From Pseudomonas brassicacearum (GTDB lineage: Bacteria > Pseudomonadota > Gammaproteobacteria > Pseudomonadales > Pseudomonadaceae): DNA of 64,000 bases. The position numbers and the translations under genes were made by a program. Shown piece after piece: positions 44,620 through 54,779 of this stretch; the stretch's first letter is position 1, and each line of letters starts with the position of its first letter. The notes beneath the pieces were generated by a model. The model saw only the letters and a program-made list of their open reading frames with translations, was not told the origin of the DNA and searched no databases. The DNA lies in NCBI RefSeq assembly GCF_003732265.1, contig NZ_MOBK01000002.1, forward strand, positions 434,001 through 498,000. Direction: 5' to 3'.

Positions 44620-45465
44620 TTACCCCTTGACTGCGCCGGCCGTCAGCCCGCGCACGAAATACTTGCCTGCGACCACATAGACCAGCAGGGTCGGCAGCCC
44701 GGCGATCATCGCCGCCGCCATATCAACGTTATATTCCTTGGCCCCGGTACTGGTGTTGACCAGGTTGTTCAACGCCACCGTGATGGGTTGCGAGTCACCG
44801 CTGGAGAACACCACGCCGAACAGGAAGTCGTTCCAGATCTGGGTGAACTGCCAAATCAGGCAGACCATGATGATCGGGGTGGACATCGGCAGGATGATCA
44901 GGCGGAAGATCGTGAAGAAACCCGCGCCATCGAGCCGCGCCGCCTTCACCAGCGCATCGGGAACGCTGACGTAGTAGTTACGGAAGAACAGCGTGGTGAA
45001 CGCCAGGCCGTAGACCACGTGCACAAACACCAGGCCCGTGGTGGTACTCGCCAGGCCCATCTTGCCGAGGGTGAACGAGGCGGGCAGCAGGACGGTCTGG
45101 AACGGCAGGAAGCAACCGAACAGCAGCAGACCGAAGAACAACTGCGAGCCGCGAAAGCGCCACATCGACAGCACATAGCCGTTCAGTGCTCCGATGGCGG
45201 TGGAGATCAATACCGCCGGGACGGTGATCTTGATCGAGTTCCAGAAATACCCGTCGACGGTGCCCCAGGCCTTGACCCAGCCAATGCCGCTGACCACGGT
45301 CGGCCAGCTCAGCAGGTTGCCGGTGTTGATGTCTTCCGGCGTCTTGAAGCTGGTCAACAGCATGACCACCAGCGGTATCAGGTACAGAAATACGGCGAGG
45401 ATCAGCACGCCGTAAATCGCGATGCGACTCAGGCTGATGGAAGGTTTGGCAGCGAAACTAGTCAT
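44620..45465 (-). CDS. gtsC: Glucose ABC transporter permease
   Basis: A 281-residue inner-membrane permease (six helices) of the MalG/CUT1 type. The EAA loop reads KAARLDGAGFFTIFRLIILP around residues 190-210. Its start overlaps gtsB by eight bases. Partners: GtsB and GtsD. Confidence 0.94.
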   Translation of the reverse strand: MTSFAAKPSISLSRIAIYGVLILAVFLYLIPLVVMLLTSFKTPEDINTGNLLSWPTVVSGIGWVKAWGTVDGYFWNSIKITVPAVLISTAIGALNGYVLSMWRFRGSQLFFGLLLFGCFLPFQTVLLPASFTLGKMGLASTTTGLVFVHVVYGLAFTTLFFRNYYVSVPDALVKAARLDGAGFFTIFRLIILPMSTPIIMVCLIWQFTQIWNDFLFGVVFSSGDSQPITVALNNLVNTSTGAKEYNVDMAAAMIAGLPTLLVYVVAGKYFVRGLTAGAVKG

Positions 45466-46366
45466 GACGCTTGGTCCTCAGCTCGGAGTACAGGTAAGGC
45501 ACGATGATTGCGAGAATCGCACCGAGCATCAGAATCGCACTGGCCGAGCCCATGCCCATCTGGCCGCGACTGAAGGTGAAGGAATACATGAACATCGCCG
45601 GCAAATCGGAGGAGTAACCCGGGCCGCCGGCCGTCATGGCCGCCACCAGGTCGAAACTCTTGATCGCGATGTGAGCGAGGATCATCACGGCGCTGAAGAA
45701 CACCGGACGCAGGCTTGGCAACACCACTTTCAGGTAAATGCGCGGCATGCTCGCACCATCGATCTGGGCGGCACGGATGATCGATTGATCAACGCCACGC
45801 AGGCCGGCGAGGAACATCGCCATGATGAAGCCCGAGGCTTGCCAGACCGCAGCGATGACCAGGCAATACACCACGCGATCCGGGTCGATCAGCCAGTCCA
45901 GGCGAAAGCCTTCCCAGCCCCAGTCACGCAGCAATTTGTCCAGGCCCATGCCCGGGTTGAGCAGCCATTTCCAGGCGGTACCGGTGACGATCATCGAGAG
46001 CGCCATCGGGTACAGGTAAATGGTGCGGATGAAACCTTCGCGACGAATGCGCTGGTCAAGAAACACCGCCAGCAACACACCGATCACCAGGGTGATACCG
46101 ATGAACATGCCGCCGAAAACGGCCAGGTTCTTACTCGCCACCCACCAACGGTCGTTGTCGAACAGCCGCTGGTATTGAGCCAGGCCTGCCCATTTGTAAG
46201 TCGGTAGAAAGGTCGAACTGGTGAACGACAGAACGAACGTCCACAGGATGTAGCCATAGAAGCCCACCAGAACGATGAACATGCTCGGCGCCAGCACCAG
46301 TTTAGGGAGCCAGCGTTGCAATGCATCGAACGGCGAGGCCTTGCTGAACACAGCAACAGAACTCAT
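45458..46366 (-). CDS. gtsB: Glucose ABC transporter permease
   Basis: A 302-residue CUT1-type permease (MalF-like, without the large periplasmic loop). The EAA loop is AAQIDGASMPRIYLKVVLP near residues 200-218. It overlaps gtsC, but is separated from gtsA by 146 bases that hold a REPIN. Confidence 0.94.
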   Translation of the reverse strand: MSSVAVFSKASPFDALQRWLPKLVLAPSMFIVLVGFYGYILWTFVLSFTSSTFLPTYKWAGLAQYQRLFDNDRWWVASKNLAVFGGMFIGITLVIGVLLAVFLDQRIRREGFIRTIYLYPMALSMIVTGTAWKWLLNPGMGLDKLLRDWGWEGFRLDWLIDPDRVVYCLVIAAVWQASGFIMAMFLAGLRGVDQSIIRAAQIDGASMPRIYLKVVLPSLRPVFFSAVMILAHIAIKSFDLVAAMTAGGPGYSSDLPAMFMYSFTFSRGQMGMGSASAILMLGAILAIIVPYLYSELRTKRHD

Positions 46367-46412
46367 GGGGAAATCCAGTACGAGAGAAATTTACTTTGGA
46401 AATGCTGCCCTT

Positions 46413-46501
46413 GTAGGAGTGAGCCTGCTCGCGATCGCTGAGTGTCAGTCTCTGGATGTATCAACTGATACACCGCGATCGCGAGCAGGCTCGCTCCTAC
46501 A
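46413..46501. repeat. REPIN-like repeat pair inside the gts operon
   Basis: TGTAGGAGTGAGCCTGCTCG on the left and its counterpart GCGAGCAGGCTCGCTCCTAC on the right, an outward pair. It lies between gtsA and gtsB, in the transcribed spacer. Confidence 0.9.
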
Positions 46502-46512
46502 GGGGCCAGGCA

Positions 46513-47805
46513 TTACTTGGCAGACTTGACCGCTGCGCCGAGTTTCTTGGCGGCATCGGCCGGGTCGGCTTTCGGGTCGTTGATGTAGTTGGTCACGACA
46601 TCAAAGAACGCACCCTGTACGGCCAGCGTGGTCGCCATGTTGTGCGCCATGCTCGGCTGCAGGCCGCCGGACTTGGCGTCCGCCAGGAAGTCCTTGGCAG
46701 CGGTCTGGGCGCAGGAGTCGAAACCGTACTTGTCCATGTCGGCCAGCATGTCGTTGCGAACCGGGATCGAGCCCTTGTTGATGCTGAAGACTTTCTGGAA
46801 ATTCTCACCCAGGACGATCTTGGCGATGTCCTGCTGACCGGCTGCAGTGCCCGCGTCTTTCTGCTTGAACACGGCCAGGGAGTCGATGTTGTAGGTGAAC
46901 GCCTTGTCGGTGCCCGGGAACGCTACGCACTCGTAGTCCTTGCCGGCGACTTTCTTGGCGGCGGTCCATTCGGACTTGGCCCAGTCACCCATGATCTGCA
47001 TGCCGGCCTTGCCGTTGATGACCTTGGCCGCTTCCAGGTTCCAGTCCTGGCCTTTGCCGTCGACGTCCATGTAGGTCGCGACTTTCTTCAGCTCGGTGAG
47101 CGCCTTGACCATTTCAGGACCGGTCAACGCAGCGTTGTCGAGATCGACCAGGGCTTTCTTGTAGCCATCGACACCCATGACCGAAAGCACCACGGCTTCG
47201 AACACGGTGCTGTCCTGCCAAGGCTGGCCGCCGTGGGCGAGCGGAATGAAGCCCGCAGCCTTGAGCTTGTCGCCGGCGGCGTAGAATTCTTCGAGGGTGG
47301 TCGGGTTTTTGGTGATGCCGGCTTTCTTGAAGACTTCCGGGTTGATCCACAGCCAGTTGACGCGGTGAATGTTCACCGGCACGGCCACGTAGTTACCCTC
47401 GTACTTCACGGTATCGGAGACTTTCTTGTCGAGCAGGCTGTCCCACTTCTCCGATTTGGCAACGTCTTTCAGGACGTCGGTGTCGAGCAGGCCGGTAGAC
47501 GCCCATTCCTGGATGTCCGGACCTTTGATCTGCGCCACACCTGGCGGGTTACCGGCAACGGCACGGCTCTTGAGCACGGTCATGGCGGTAGCACCGCCAC
47601 CCCCGGCAACAGCGCCGTCCTTCCAGGTGAAGCCGTCTTTTTCGACTTGGGCCTTGAGCACATCGACCGCTGCTTTTTCACCACCCGACGTCCACCAGTG
47701 AACCACTTCCACGGAACCTTTGGATTCGGCGGCAAGCACACTGAGAGGGATCGCAGACAGGGAGACGAGAGAAATGACAGTAGCGAGGCGAGAAATCGCA
47801 TTCAT
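46513..47805 (-). CDS. gtsA: Glucose ABC transporter substrate-binding protein
   Basis: A 430-residue periplasmic binding protein. Signal peptide ends near LSVLAA; the mature start [20 protein letters not shown] is typical of CUT1 sugar binders, as is the late [20 protein letters not shown]. It captures glucose for GtsBC. It is the first gene of gtsABCD; AAAGG precedes the ATG on the minus strand. Confidence 0.94.
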   Translation of the reverse strand: MNAISRLATVISLVSLSAIPLSVLAAESKGSVEVVHWWTSGGEKAAVDVLKAQVEKDGFTWKDGAVAGGGGATAMTVLKSRAVAGNPPGVAQIKGPDIQEWASTGLLDTDVLKDVAKSEKWDSLLDKKVSDTVKYEGNYVAVPVNIHRVNWLWINPEVFKKAGITKNPTTLEEFYAAGDKLKAAGFIPLAHGGQPWQDSTVFEAVVLSVMGVDGYKKALVDLDNAALTGPEMVKALTELKKVATYMDVDGKGQDWNLEAAKVINGKAGMQIMGDWAKSEWTAAKKVAGKDYECVAFPGTDKAFTYNIDSLAVFKQKDAGTAAGQQDIAKIVLGENFQKVFSINKGSIPVRNDMLADMDKYGFDSCAQTAAKDFLADAKSGGLQPSMAHNMATTLAVQGAFFDVVTNYINDPKADPADAAKKLGAAVKSAK

Positions 47806-47922
47806 CTAGAAGTACCTTTCTTGTTGTTATGCATGCAAGTCTGGTGCTTGCGCTGCATAGGATTTTAAACAGGAGTTATCCCCTCGCAGGTAACGAAGGG
47901 ACGCTTGAATGTCACCACATGG

Positions 47923-49182
47923 TTACACAGGAACGCTCTGAGACAACCTTGCCAGAGCCGTGGCCATGCTGGGTGCCAGGGGCAGTCGTGGAATCAATAC
48001 GGCTTGCCAGGCGTGATACAGATCGGGTTTACCCGCCCAGATGTCGGCGCTTGGGCGATTCTGCGGATCGAGTTCGTGATGCCAGCTGCCGTCACAACGG
48101 TCGATGAAATGAGTGTCACAAAATTCCCAGAACAGCCGGTACCAGCGTTCGTATTGCTCATCGCCCGTGCGTTTGAGCAACGCGCTGGCGGCAGCGCTGG
48201 CTTCGCAATGAGTCCAGTGCAGGCGATGGCGAACCACCGCGCGATTGTCCCAGTCGAGGGTGTAGACAATCCCGGGCAGCCCGTCGATGTTCCAGCCGTG
48301 ACGGCAGTTGTGGTCGAAAAGTTTTTGCGCGTCGGTGGCCAGCCAGCCCGGCGTGAGCATGCCAGCCTGAACCCGCGCCGCTTCGAGGTGCAGCAGCAGG
48401 CGCGCCCATTCAAAACCGTGGCCCGGGGTGGTGCCGTAGGGGCGGAAACCGTCGGCCGGGTTGTCGTGGTTGTATTCCCGTAACGGCTGCCACTGGCGGT
48501 CGAAATGCTCGACCACCAGGTAATCGTTGGCGGCGGCATGACCGTGGATCACTCGCTCGACAATGCGCTGCGCACGGCATAGCCAACGGCTTTCTTCGGT
48601 GACATCGGCCAGCGCGAGGAAGGCTTCGGTGGCGTGCATGTTGCTGTTGGCGCCGCGGTAAGCTTCTTCTTCGCTCCAGTCGCGGTTGAAGGATTCGCGC
48701 ATGGCGCCCTCCTCCTCGCTCCAGAAATGCGTGTCGATGATGTTGATCGCATCATCGAGCAAGGCGTGTGCGCCGGGACGTTGCGCGACCACCGCAGAAC
48801 TGGCGGCCAGGGCCACGAAGGCATGCAGATAAGCGGCCTTGCCGGTGTTGCCATCGAGCGCGTGAGCGACGGCAAACCAGCCGCCATGTTCGGCATCGCG
48901 CAACGGGCCGCTGAGGGCCTGGACACCGTGATCCACCCACTCGGCAAACCCCGGCAAGCCCTGAATATGCGCCATGGCGAAGCTGTGCGTCATGCGCGCG
49001 GTGTTCATGGTTTCAGCGCGGGCGTTGGCCGGGAGGTGGCCTTTTTCGTCGAGATTGCCGAAGCCTTCAGGGAGCTTTGAAGCCTTGGCGAATGCCAGCA
49101 GGCGCAGGCCTTCGGCGGCGAGCCATTGCTGATGGGCAGGCGCGTTCAGCCAACTGCTGAAGACCGGTTGGAAGGTGTCCAT
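47923..49182 (-). CDS. AGE-family sugar epimerase/isomerase
   Basis: A 419-residue (alpha/alpha)6-barrel enzyme of the N-acylglucosamine 2-epimerase family. Likely catalytic histidines are in VEHFDRQWQPLREY, PGHGFEWARLLLHLE and in WHHELDPQNRPSADIWAG. Similar Pseudomonas proteins interconvert mannose and fructose. Placement before gtsA and after the sensor kinase suggests processing of a sugar imported by Gts. The ATG at 49182 follows AAGG; the frame extends to 49281 without support. Confidence 0.86.
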   Translation of the reverse strand: MDTFQPVFSSWLNAPAHQQWLAAEGLRLLAFAKASKLPEGFGNLDEKGHLPANARAETMNTARMTHSFAMAHIQGLPGFAEWVDHGVQALSGPLRDAEHGGWFAVAHALDGNTGKAAYLHAFVALAASSAVVAQRPGAHALLDDAINIIDTHFWSEEEGAMRESFNRDWSEEEAYRGANSNMHATEAFLALADVTEESRWLCRAQRIVERVIHGHAAANDYLVVEHFDRQWQPLREYNHDNPADGFRPYGTTPGHGFEWARLLLHLEAARVQAGMLTPGWLATDAQKLFDHNCRHGWNIDGLPGIVYTLDWDNRAVVRHRLHWTHCEASAAASALLKRTGDEQYERWYRLFWEFCDTHFIDRCDGSWHHELDPQNRPSADIWAGKPDLYHAWQAVLIPRLPLAPSMATALARLSQSVPV

Positions 49183-49315
49183 GGGGTGCCTTTTTTGTTG
49201 TTTTGACTGAGGGCAGTCTAAACAACGGGCGGGGGCGGGCTTGTAACGAAGGGGGCGAGTTATGTCACTGGTTTGTGACATTTGGCCGGAGATATTTGTT
49301 TAATGGTCTGACGCC

Positions 49316-49390
49316 TTCGCGAGCAGGCTCGCTCCCACATTGGTTTGCGGTGTGCACAAATCCCCTGTGGGAGCGAGCCTGCTCGCGAAG
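49316..49390. repeat. REP-like repeat pair, inward type
   Basis: TTCGCGAGCAGGCTCGCTCC then TGTGGGAGCGAGCCTGCTCG, between the sensor-kinase gene and the AGE-family gene. Confidence 0.88.
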
Positions 49391-49408
49391 AACGATAACG
49401 CGGTCTAT

Positions 49409-50878
49409 CTAGTCAACACTGCGCGGCAACTGCAACGTCACCCGCAACCCACCCTCACGCAGGTTTTGCAGGCTGACCTCCCCGCCATGGCTATGCGCAA
49501 TGTTGCGCGCAATCCCCAACCCCAGCCCATAACCCTGCTGCTGCCCGGCCAGACGGAAGTGCGGTTCGAACACCTGCTCCAGCCGTTGCTCCGGCACGCC
49601 CGGCCCTTCGTCATCGACATGCAGGATGAACGCGCTCTCATCGTCATCGATGTGCAAATGCGCGTTTTGTCCGTATTTCAGGGCGTTGTCGATCAGGTTG
49701 CCAATGCAGCGTTTAAGCGCCAGCGGTTTCCCCGGATACGCCGCCAGCGCCCGACCCTGTTGGGTCACGCGACCATTGCCGTTAGGCGCCAGGTACGGTT
49801 CCACCAGGCAATCGAGCACGTGATTGAGGTCCACCGGTTCGATGTTTTCGTGGATGTCGGTGTCTTTCACGCATTGCAGCGCGCCTTTGACCAGCAACTC
49901 CAACTCATCCAGGTCACGCCCGAACTTGGCTTGCAGCTTCTCGTCTTCCAGCAATTCCACGCGCAGGCGCAAACGGGTGATGGGCGTGCGCAGGTCGTGG
50001 GAAATCGCGCTGAACAACTGGCTACGCTCCGTCAGGTAACGGCTGATGCGTTCGCGCATGGCGTTAAACGCGCGCCCCACTTCGACCACTTCGCTGCCAC
50101 CGCCCTCGGCCACCGGTTGCACATCAGCCCCCAGCGACATGTCGCGCGCGGCCCGCGCCAGGCGCTTGAGCGGGCGACTTTGCCAGTGCACCAGCAAGCC
50201 GATGAACAACAGCAAAAAGCTGCTGGTGAGGACGATGAACCAGACCTGTTGCGCCGGCAGGCCTTGCTCTTCAAGACTGGTGTAGGGCTCGGGCAGCAAT
50301 GACGCGATGTACAGCCATTCCCCCGGCGCCATCTGGATTTGCGTGACCAGCACGGGTGGGTTGACCGGCTCCAGCGTCAACGCGTAATGGGCCCATGAGC
50401 GCGGCAACTCATCGAGTTTCAACCCGCTGTTGAAGATCCGCAGGTCTTCAGGACTGACGAAAGTCACCGAGATATCCGTGTCATGGCCGAGGGATTCGCG
50501 CAGCACCTGGTCCACGGCTTTGAGCACGGCTTCCTTGCGTGGGGTGATCGGCAGCACTTCCATGCCCAAGGGTTTGTCGTTGAGTGTCACCACGAAACGG
50601 GTGCCACCCATGCTGCGCAACTGATCCAGTACCAACGGCCGGAAAGCGACGGGCAACGAGCGGAAGTAACTGACGCTGGCCGTCATCGAATGCGCCAGGC
50701 TGCGGGCGGCAGTGACCAGCCCTTCAAGCTGCGTGGCACGCAATTGCGAGACCCAGATCACGCTCGACAACGTCTGCGCAAACAGCACCGCCAGCAACGT
50801 CAGCAGCAACATCCGCCCGAGCAGCGAACGGGGCACCGGCACGCGGGCGGCAAGTTTGTTGAGAAACTCAGTGGCCAT
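49409..50878 (-). CDS. gtrS: Sensor histidine kinase of the glucose two-component system
   Basis: A 489-residue inner-membrane kinase. Two hydrophobic segments (LLTLLAVLFAQTLSSVIW, and VWFIVLTSSFLLLFIGLLVH) bracket a periplasmic sensor; a HAMP follows, then HisKA with the phosphorylated histidine in AISHDLRTPITRLRL, and the ATPase boxes DNALKYGQNA and DDEGPGVPEQRLEQVFEPHF. Pseudomonas GtrS senses 2-ketogluconate/6-phosphogluconate-type signals. It overlaps the gltR stop by 11 bases. Confidence 0.92.
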   Translation of the reverse strand: MATEFLNKLAARVPVPRSLLGRMLLLTLLAVLFAQTLSSVIWVSQLRATQLEGLVTAARSLAHSMTASVSYFRSLPVAFRPLVLDQLRSMGGTRFVVTLNDKPLGMEVLPITPRKEAVLKAVDQVLRESLGHDTDISVTFVSPEDLRIFNSGLKLDELPRSWAHYALTLEPVNPPVLVTQIQMAPGEWLYIASLLPEPYTSLEEQGLPAQQVWFIVLTSSFLLLFIGLLVHWQSRPLKRLARAARDMSLGADVQPVAEGGGSEVVEVGRAFNAMRERISRYLTERSQLFSAISHDLRTPITRLRLRVELLEDEKLQAKFGRDLDELELLVKGALQCVKDTDIHENIEPVDLNHVLDCLVEPYLAPNGNGRVTQQGRALAAYPGKPLALKRCIGNLIDNALKYGQNAHLHIDDDESAFILHVDDEGPGVPEQRLEQVFEPHFRLAGQQQGYGLGLGIARNIAHSHGGEVSLQNLREGGLRVTLQLPRSVD

Positions 50879-51599
50879 TGCTGGCAACCACATTGGCTGC
50901 CAATTGGTAGCCGCTGCCGCGCACGGTGCGGATCAGTCGTGGCGGTTTTTCCGTGTCACGCAGACGTTGACGCAAGCGGCTGACCGCCATGTCGACGATG
51001 CGGTCCAGCGGCATCAGGTCGCGCCCCCGGGTGGCGTTGCCGATGGTATCGCGGTCGAGGATTTCCTGCGGGTGATCGAGGAACAGTTTCAGCAGCGCGA
51101 AGTCGGCACCGGACAGAATCACTTCTTCGCCATCGGTGTGGAACAGCCGATGGCTGACCATGTCCAGGCGCCACTCGTCGAACGCCAGCACTTCACCGCC
51201 ATTACGCTCCTGGCCAAATTGCGCGCGGCGCAACAGGGCTTTGATGCGCGCCTGCAATTCTCGTGGGCTGAAGGGTTTGCCGAGGTAATCATCGGCGCCG
51301 AGCTCCAGGCCGATAACGCGGTCGGCCTCGTCGGAACTGGCGGTGAGCATGATGATGGGCACTTGCGCCTGACGGGGATGCTGGCGAACCCAGCGGCAGA
51401 GGCTGAAGCCGTCTTCGTCGGGGAGCATCACGTCGAGGATCACCAGATCGCTCGGCGCCTCGTTCAAAGCCTGGCGAAAACCGGCGCCATCGGGCGTGGT
51501 ACGAACCTGGAAACCGGCGCGAGTCAGGTAGGTATCCAGCAACTCGCGTATCTCTTGATCGTCATCGACCAACAAAATCGACTTGTTGACTGAGCTCAC
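50868..51599 (-). CDS. gltR: Response regulator GltR, OmpR family
   Basis: A 243-residue regulator. The receiver domain has the acidic pair in LLVDDDQEIRELL, the phosphorylated aspartate in LVILDVMLPDEDGFSLC, and lysine in GADDYLGKPFSPREL; a winged-helix DNA-binding domain follows (DRIVDMAVSRLRQRLRD). It starts with GTG preceded by AAGGAC. With GtrS it controls sugar uptake (oprB/gts). Confidence 0.93.
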   Translation of the reverse strand: MSSVNKSILLVDDDQEIRELLDTYLTRAGFQVRTTPDGAGFRQALNEAPSDLVILDVMLPDEDGFSLCRWVRQHPRQAQVPIIMLTASSDEADRVIGLELGADDYLGKPFSPRELQARIKALLRRAQFGQERNGGEVLAFDEWRLDMVSHRLFHTDGEEVILSGADFALLKLFLDHPQEILDRDTIGNATRGRDLMPLDRIVDMAVSRLRQRLRDTEKPPRLIRTVRGSGYQLAANVVASNGH

Positions 51600-51673
51600 G
51601 GGGCGGCGTCCTTGTTGTTTGAATTGGGCGGATTATGCCTGATGCACCATTTTTACAAACACTACAACACTAC

Positions 51674-51763
51674 TGTGGGAGCGGGCTTGCTCGCGAAAGC
51701 GGAGTGTCAGTCAACGAATGTGTTGAATGTAAAACCGCTTTCGCGAGCAAGCCCGCTCCCACA
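51674..51763. repeat. REPIN-like repeat pair, outward type
   Basis: TGTGGGAGCGGGCTTGCTCG and its reverse complement, 90 bases, between glk and gltR on the minus strand. Confidence 0.92.
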
Positions 51764-51776
51764 TTTTGATTGCATT

Positions 51777-52736
51777 TCAAGTCGGGTTGGATTGCTCCAG
51801 CGCCACGCCCGCGCCCATCAGGCCGGAATACGGCGCGGTCACCAGCCACACCGGGATGCCCTTGAAGTAATCGCTCATGCAGCCCTTGTCGGCGAAGCAC
51901 CGGGCAAAACCACTTTCGAGGAAGAAATCGGCAAAGCGCGGGATCACCCCACCGACGATGTACACGCCGCCGCGCCCACCGGTGGTCAGCACGTTGTTGC
52001 CGGCCACGCGGCCGAGCCAGCAGCAGAACTGTTCCAGCACTTCCAGGGCAATCGGGTCGCCCGCGAGCCCGGCAGCGGTGATCGCTTCCGGTGTTTCGAG
52101 CACCGGCGTGTGACCGTCCACCGCACAAATCGCCCGGTAAACCCGTGGCAAGCCGCCGCCGCTCAACGCGGTTTCAGCGCTGACATGCCCGATCTCATTG
52201 AAGATGTGCTGCCACAGCTGCGTTTCCCGCGGGCTGCTCAGCGGCAAATCGACGTGACCGCCCTCCCCCGGCAACGCGGCAAAACGCCCTTCGCCAAGGT
52301 CCAGCAAGGTGCCGACGCCCAAGCCCGTGCCTGGACCAATCACCACCGCCGGCCGCAACGGTTCCGGGGTGCCTTCGCAGACCACCCGAAATTCGCCCGG
52401 CTGCAAACGGGTCATGCCCAGCGCCATCGCCGAGAAGTCGTTGACCAGCAACAGTTGCTCGACCTGCAAGGTCTTGCAGAAACCCTTGCGGCTCAGGCGC
52501 CAGTGATTGTTGGTGAACTTGAATTCATCGCCACTCACCGGGCCGGCCACCGACAGGCACACCGAGCCGATCGAACCCGACGCCAGACCGAGCCCGCTCA
52601 GGTAGAGGGCAATCGCCTCTTCCGGGCTGGCGTGGTCGGCCGTCGCCAGCACCTGAACGCTTTCCAATTGCTGGTTTTTCCACAACGCGAAACGAGCGTT
52701 GGTCCCACCGATGTCACCGACCAAAGCCAGTTTCAA
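51777..52736 (-). CDS. glk: Glucokinase, TTG start
   Basis: A 319-residue ATP-dependent glucokinase ([19 protein letters not shown] at the start; the phosphate-1 loop [20 protein letters not shown] near residue 135; GEGGHVDLP near 158). It phosphorylates glucose to glucose-6-phosphate. The start is TTG at 52736, which overlaps the edd stop as TTGA, with CTGGAG upstream. No ATG gives this N-terminus. Confidence 0.94.
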   Translation of the reverse strand: MKLALVGDIGGTNARFALWKNQQLESVQVLATADHASPEEAIALYLSGLGLASGSIGSVCLSVAGPVSGDEFKFTNNHWRLSRKGFCKTLQVEQLLLVNDFSAMALGMTRLQPGEFRVVCEGTPEPLRPAVVIGPGTGLGVGTLLDLGEGRFAALPGEGGHVDLPLSSPRETQLWQHIFNEIGHVSAETALSGGGLPRVYRAICAVDGHTPVLETPEAITAAGLAGDPIALEVLEQFCCWLGRVAGNNVLTTGGRGGVYIVGGVIPRFADFFLESGFARCFADKGCMSDYFKGIPVWLVTAPYSGLMGAGVALEQSNPT

Positions 52737-54559
52737 TTAAGCGTCTCCAGGGCAGAAGTAAAGGCGCTGGCGCCCTGCTCTGCGGAGCTGAAGGCCATGC
52801 GCATGAAACCAAACAGCTCGCGTCCGCTGCCAATGTTATTGCCCAACAGGCCCTTGGCAGGTTCGCGCGCCGCGAATTCGTCGGCGTCCACCTTAAGCTC
52901 CAGGGTGCCTTTGACGCCATCGACGCGGATGATATCGCCCTCTTGCACCCGCGCCAAAGCGCCACCGACATACGCTTCGGGGCTGACGTGAATCGCCGCC
53001 GGGATTTTCCCCGAGGCGCCGGACATGCGTCCGTCCGTGACCAACGCCACTTTGAAGCCGCGATCCTGCAGCACACCGAGGAACGGCGTCATCTTGTGCA
53101 GTTCCGGCATGCCGTTGGAACGGGGGCCCTGGAAGCGCATCACCGCGACAAAATCCTTCTCCAGCAGACCGGCCTTGAAGGCGTCTGCCAGATCCTGCTG
53201 ATCCTGGAACACCATGGCCGGTGCTTCGACGATCTGGTTTTCCAGCGCCACGGCCGAGACTTTCATCACACCGCGACCGAGGTTGCCTTCCATCACGCGC
53301 AAACCGCCCTCTGGCGAGAACGCACGAGCAACCGGGCGCAGGATGCTTTCGTCAAGGCTGTCGGTCACGCCTTCGCGCCAGACCAGTTCGCCGTTATCGA
53401 GGAACGGTTCCATGGTGTAACGGCGCAGGCCGTGGCCGAGCACGGTGTTGACGTTTTCGTGGAGCAGCCCGGCGTCCAGCAGTTCGCGGATCAGGAACGA
53501 CATGCCGCCCGCTGCCTGGAAGTGGTTGATGTCGGCTTTGCCGTTCGGGTAGACGTGGCTCAGGGTCGGCACGACTTCGGAGAGGTCGGCCATGTCCTGC
53601 CAGGTCAACTGGATGCCTGCCGCCATGGCGATGGCCGGCATGTGCAGCGTGTGGTTGGTCGAGCCGCCGGTGGCGTGCAGGGCCACGATGGAGTTGACCA
53701 GCGAACGCTCGTCGACGATTTCGCCAATCGGCATGAAGTCGCCGTTCTGTTTGGTCAAGCGGGTGACCTGATGCGCCGCTTCGCGGGTCAGGGCATCGCG
53801 CAACGGCGTGTTCGGATTGACGAAGGACGCGCCCGGCAAGTGCAGGCCCATGACTTCCATCAGCAACTGATTGGTGTTGGCGGTGCCGTAGAACGTGCAG
53901 GTGCCAGGGCTGTGGTAGGAATTCATTTCCGACTCCAGCAGCTCTTCGCGACTGGCCTTGCCTTCGGCGTAGCGCTGGCGCACATCGGCTTTCTGCTTGT
54001 TGGAAATGCCCGAGACCATCGGCCCGCCCGGCACAAAAATCGTCGGCAGATGACCGAAACGCAACGCGCCCATCATCAAGCCCGGCACGATCTTGTCGCA
54101 GATGCCAAGCATCAGGGCGCCGTCAAACATATTGTGGGACAACGCCACGGCGGTGGACATCGCGATCACTTCGCGGCTCGGCAGGCTCAGCTCCATGCCT
54201 GGCTCACCCTGGGTCACGCCATCGCACATGGCCGGGGTGCCGCCGGCGAACTGGCCGACCGAACCGATCTCGCGCAGCGCTCGTTTGATCTGTTCCGGAA
54301 AGACTTCGTACGGCTGGTGCGCCGAGAGCATGTCGTTATATGACGAAACTATGGCGATGTTGGCGGAGTTCATCATCCGCAGGCTGTTCTTGTCTTCGGT
54401 GCCGCAACCCGCCACGCCGTGGGCGAAGTTGGCGCATTGCAGCTTGCCGCGCATCGGACCGTCGCTGGCCGCACCGCGAATCAGTGCAAGGTAGGCCTCA
54501 CGCGTGGCGCGGCTACGGGCGATAAGCCGTTCAGTGACCTCAAGGACGCGGGGATGCAT
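52733..54559 (-). CDS. edd: Phosphogluconate dehydratase
   Basis: A 608-residue IlvD/Edd-family iron-sulfur dehydratase making KDPG from 6-phosphogluconate. Conserved parts are [40 protein letters not shown] and [20 protein letters not shown], whose cysteines bind the cluster, and the late [20 protein letters not shown]. It diverges from gap across 220 bases holding two HexR-type sites, and is followed by glk. Confidence 0.96.
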   Translation of the reverse strand: MHPRVLEVTERLIARSRATREAYLALIRGAASDGPMRGKLQCANFAHGVAGCGTEDKNSLRMMNSANIAIVSSYNDMLSAHQPYEVFPEQIKRALREIGSVGQFAGGTPAMCDGVTQGEPGMELSLPSREVIAMSTAVALSHNMFDGALMLGICDKIVPGLMMGALRFGHLPTIFVPGGPMVSGISNKQKADVRQRYAEGKASREELLESEMNSYHSPGTCTFYGTANTNQLLMEVMGLHLPGASFVNPNTPLRDALTREAAHQVTRLTKQNGDFMPIGEIVDERSLVNSIVALHATGGSTNHTLHMPAIAMAAGIQLTWQDMADLSEVVPTLSHVYPNGKADINHFQAAGGMSFLIRELLDAGLLHENVNTVLGHGLRRYTMEPFLDNGELVWREGVTDSLDESILRPVARAFSPEGGLRVMEGNLGRGVMKVSAVALENQIVEAPAMVFQDQQDLADAFKAGLLEKDFVAVMRFQGPRSNGMPELHKMTPFLGVLQDRGFKVALVTDGRMSGASGKIPAAIHVSPEAYVGGALARVQEGDIIRVDGVKGTLELKVDADEFAAREPAKGLLGNNIGSGRELFGFMRMAFSSAEQGASAFTSALETLN

Positions 54560-54680
54560 GTGTAGAACTCCAGGCTAACGGATGTGGCGACCTGATTGTC
54601 TATGCTGAACAAGGACCGTTGTGATTGGGATGACAAACGGCTTTTCTTGATCGGTCGGACCAGTTGATTCAGGTCACTCG

Positions 54681-54695
54681 TTGTAGATTGAACAA
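54681..54695. promoter_or_regulatory. Candidate HexR operator, edd side
   Basis: TTGTAGATTGAACAA fits TTGT-N7-ACAA exactly, in the divergent edd/gap intergenic region. Confidence 0.65.
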
Positions 54696-54742
54696 AATAT
54701 TGCCATTAAAAAGGCTTGTTTTCTATTTTTATGCGAATAATC

Positions 54743-54757
54743 TTGTAATTCCAACAA
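54743..54757. promoter_or_regulatory. Candidate HexR operator, gap side
   Basis: TTGTAATTCCAACAA also fits TTGT-N7-ACAA exactly, 22 bases before the gap ATG. Confidence 0.7.
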
Positions 54758-54779
54758 CAAAACGACGGCGGCGCTGTAA

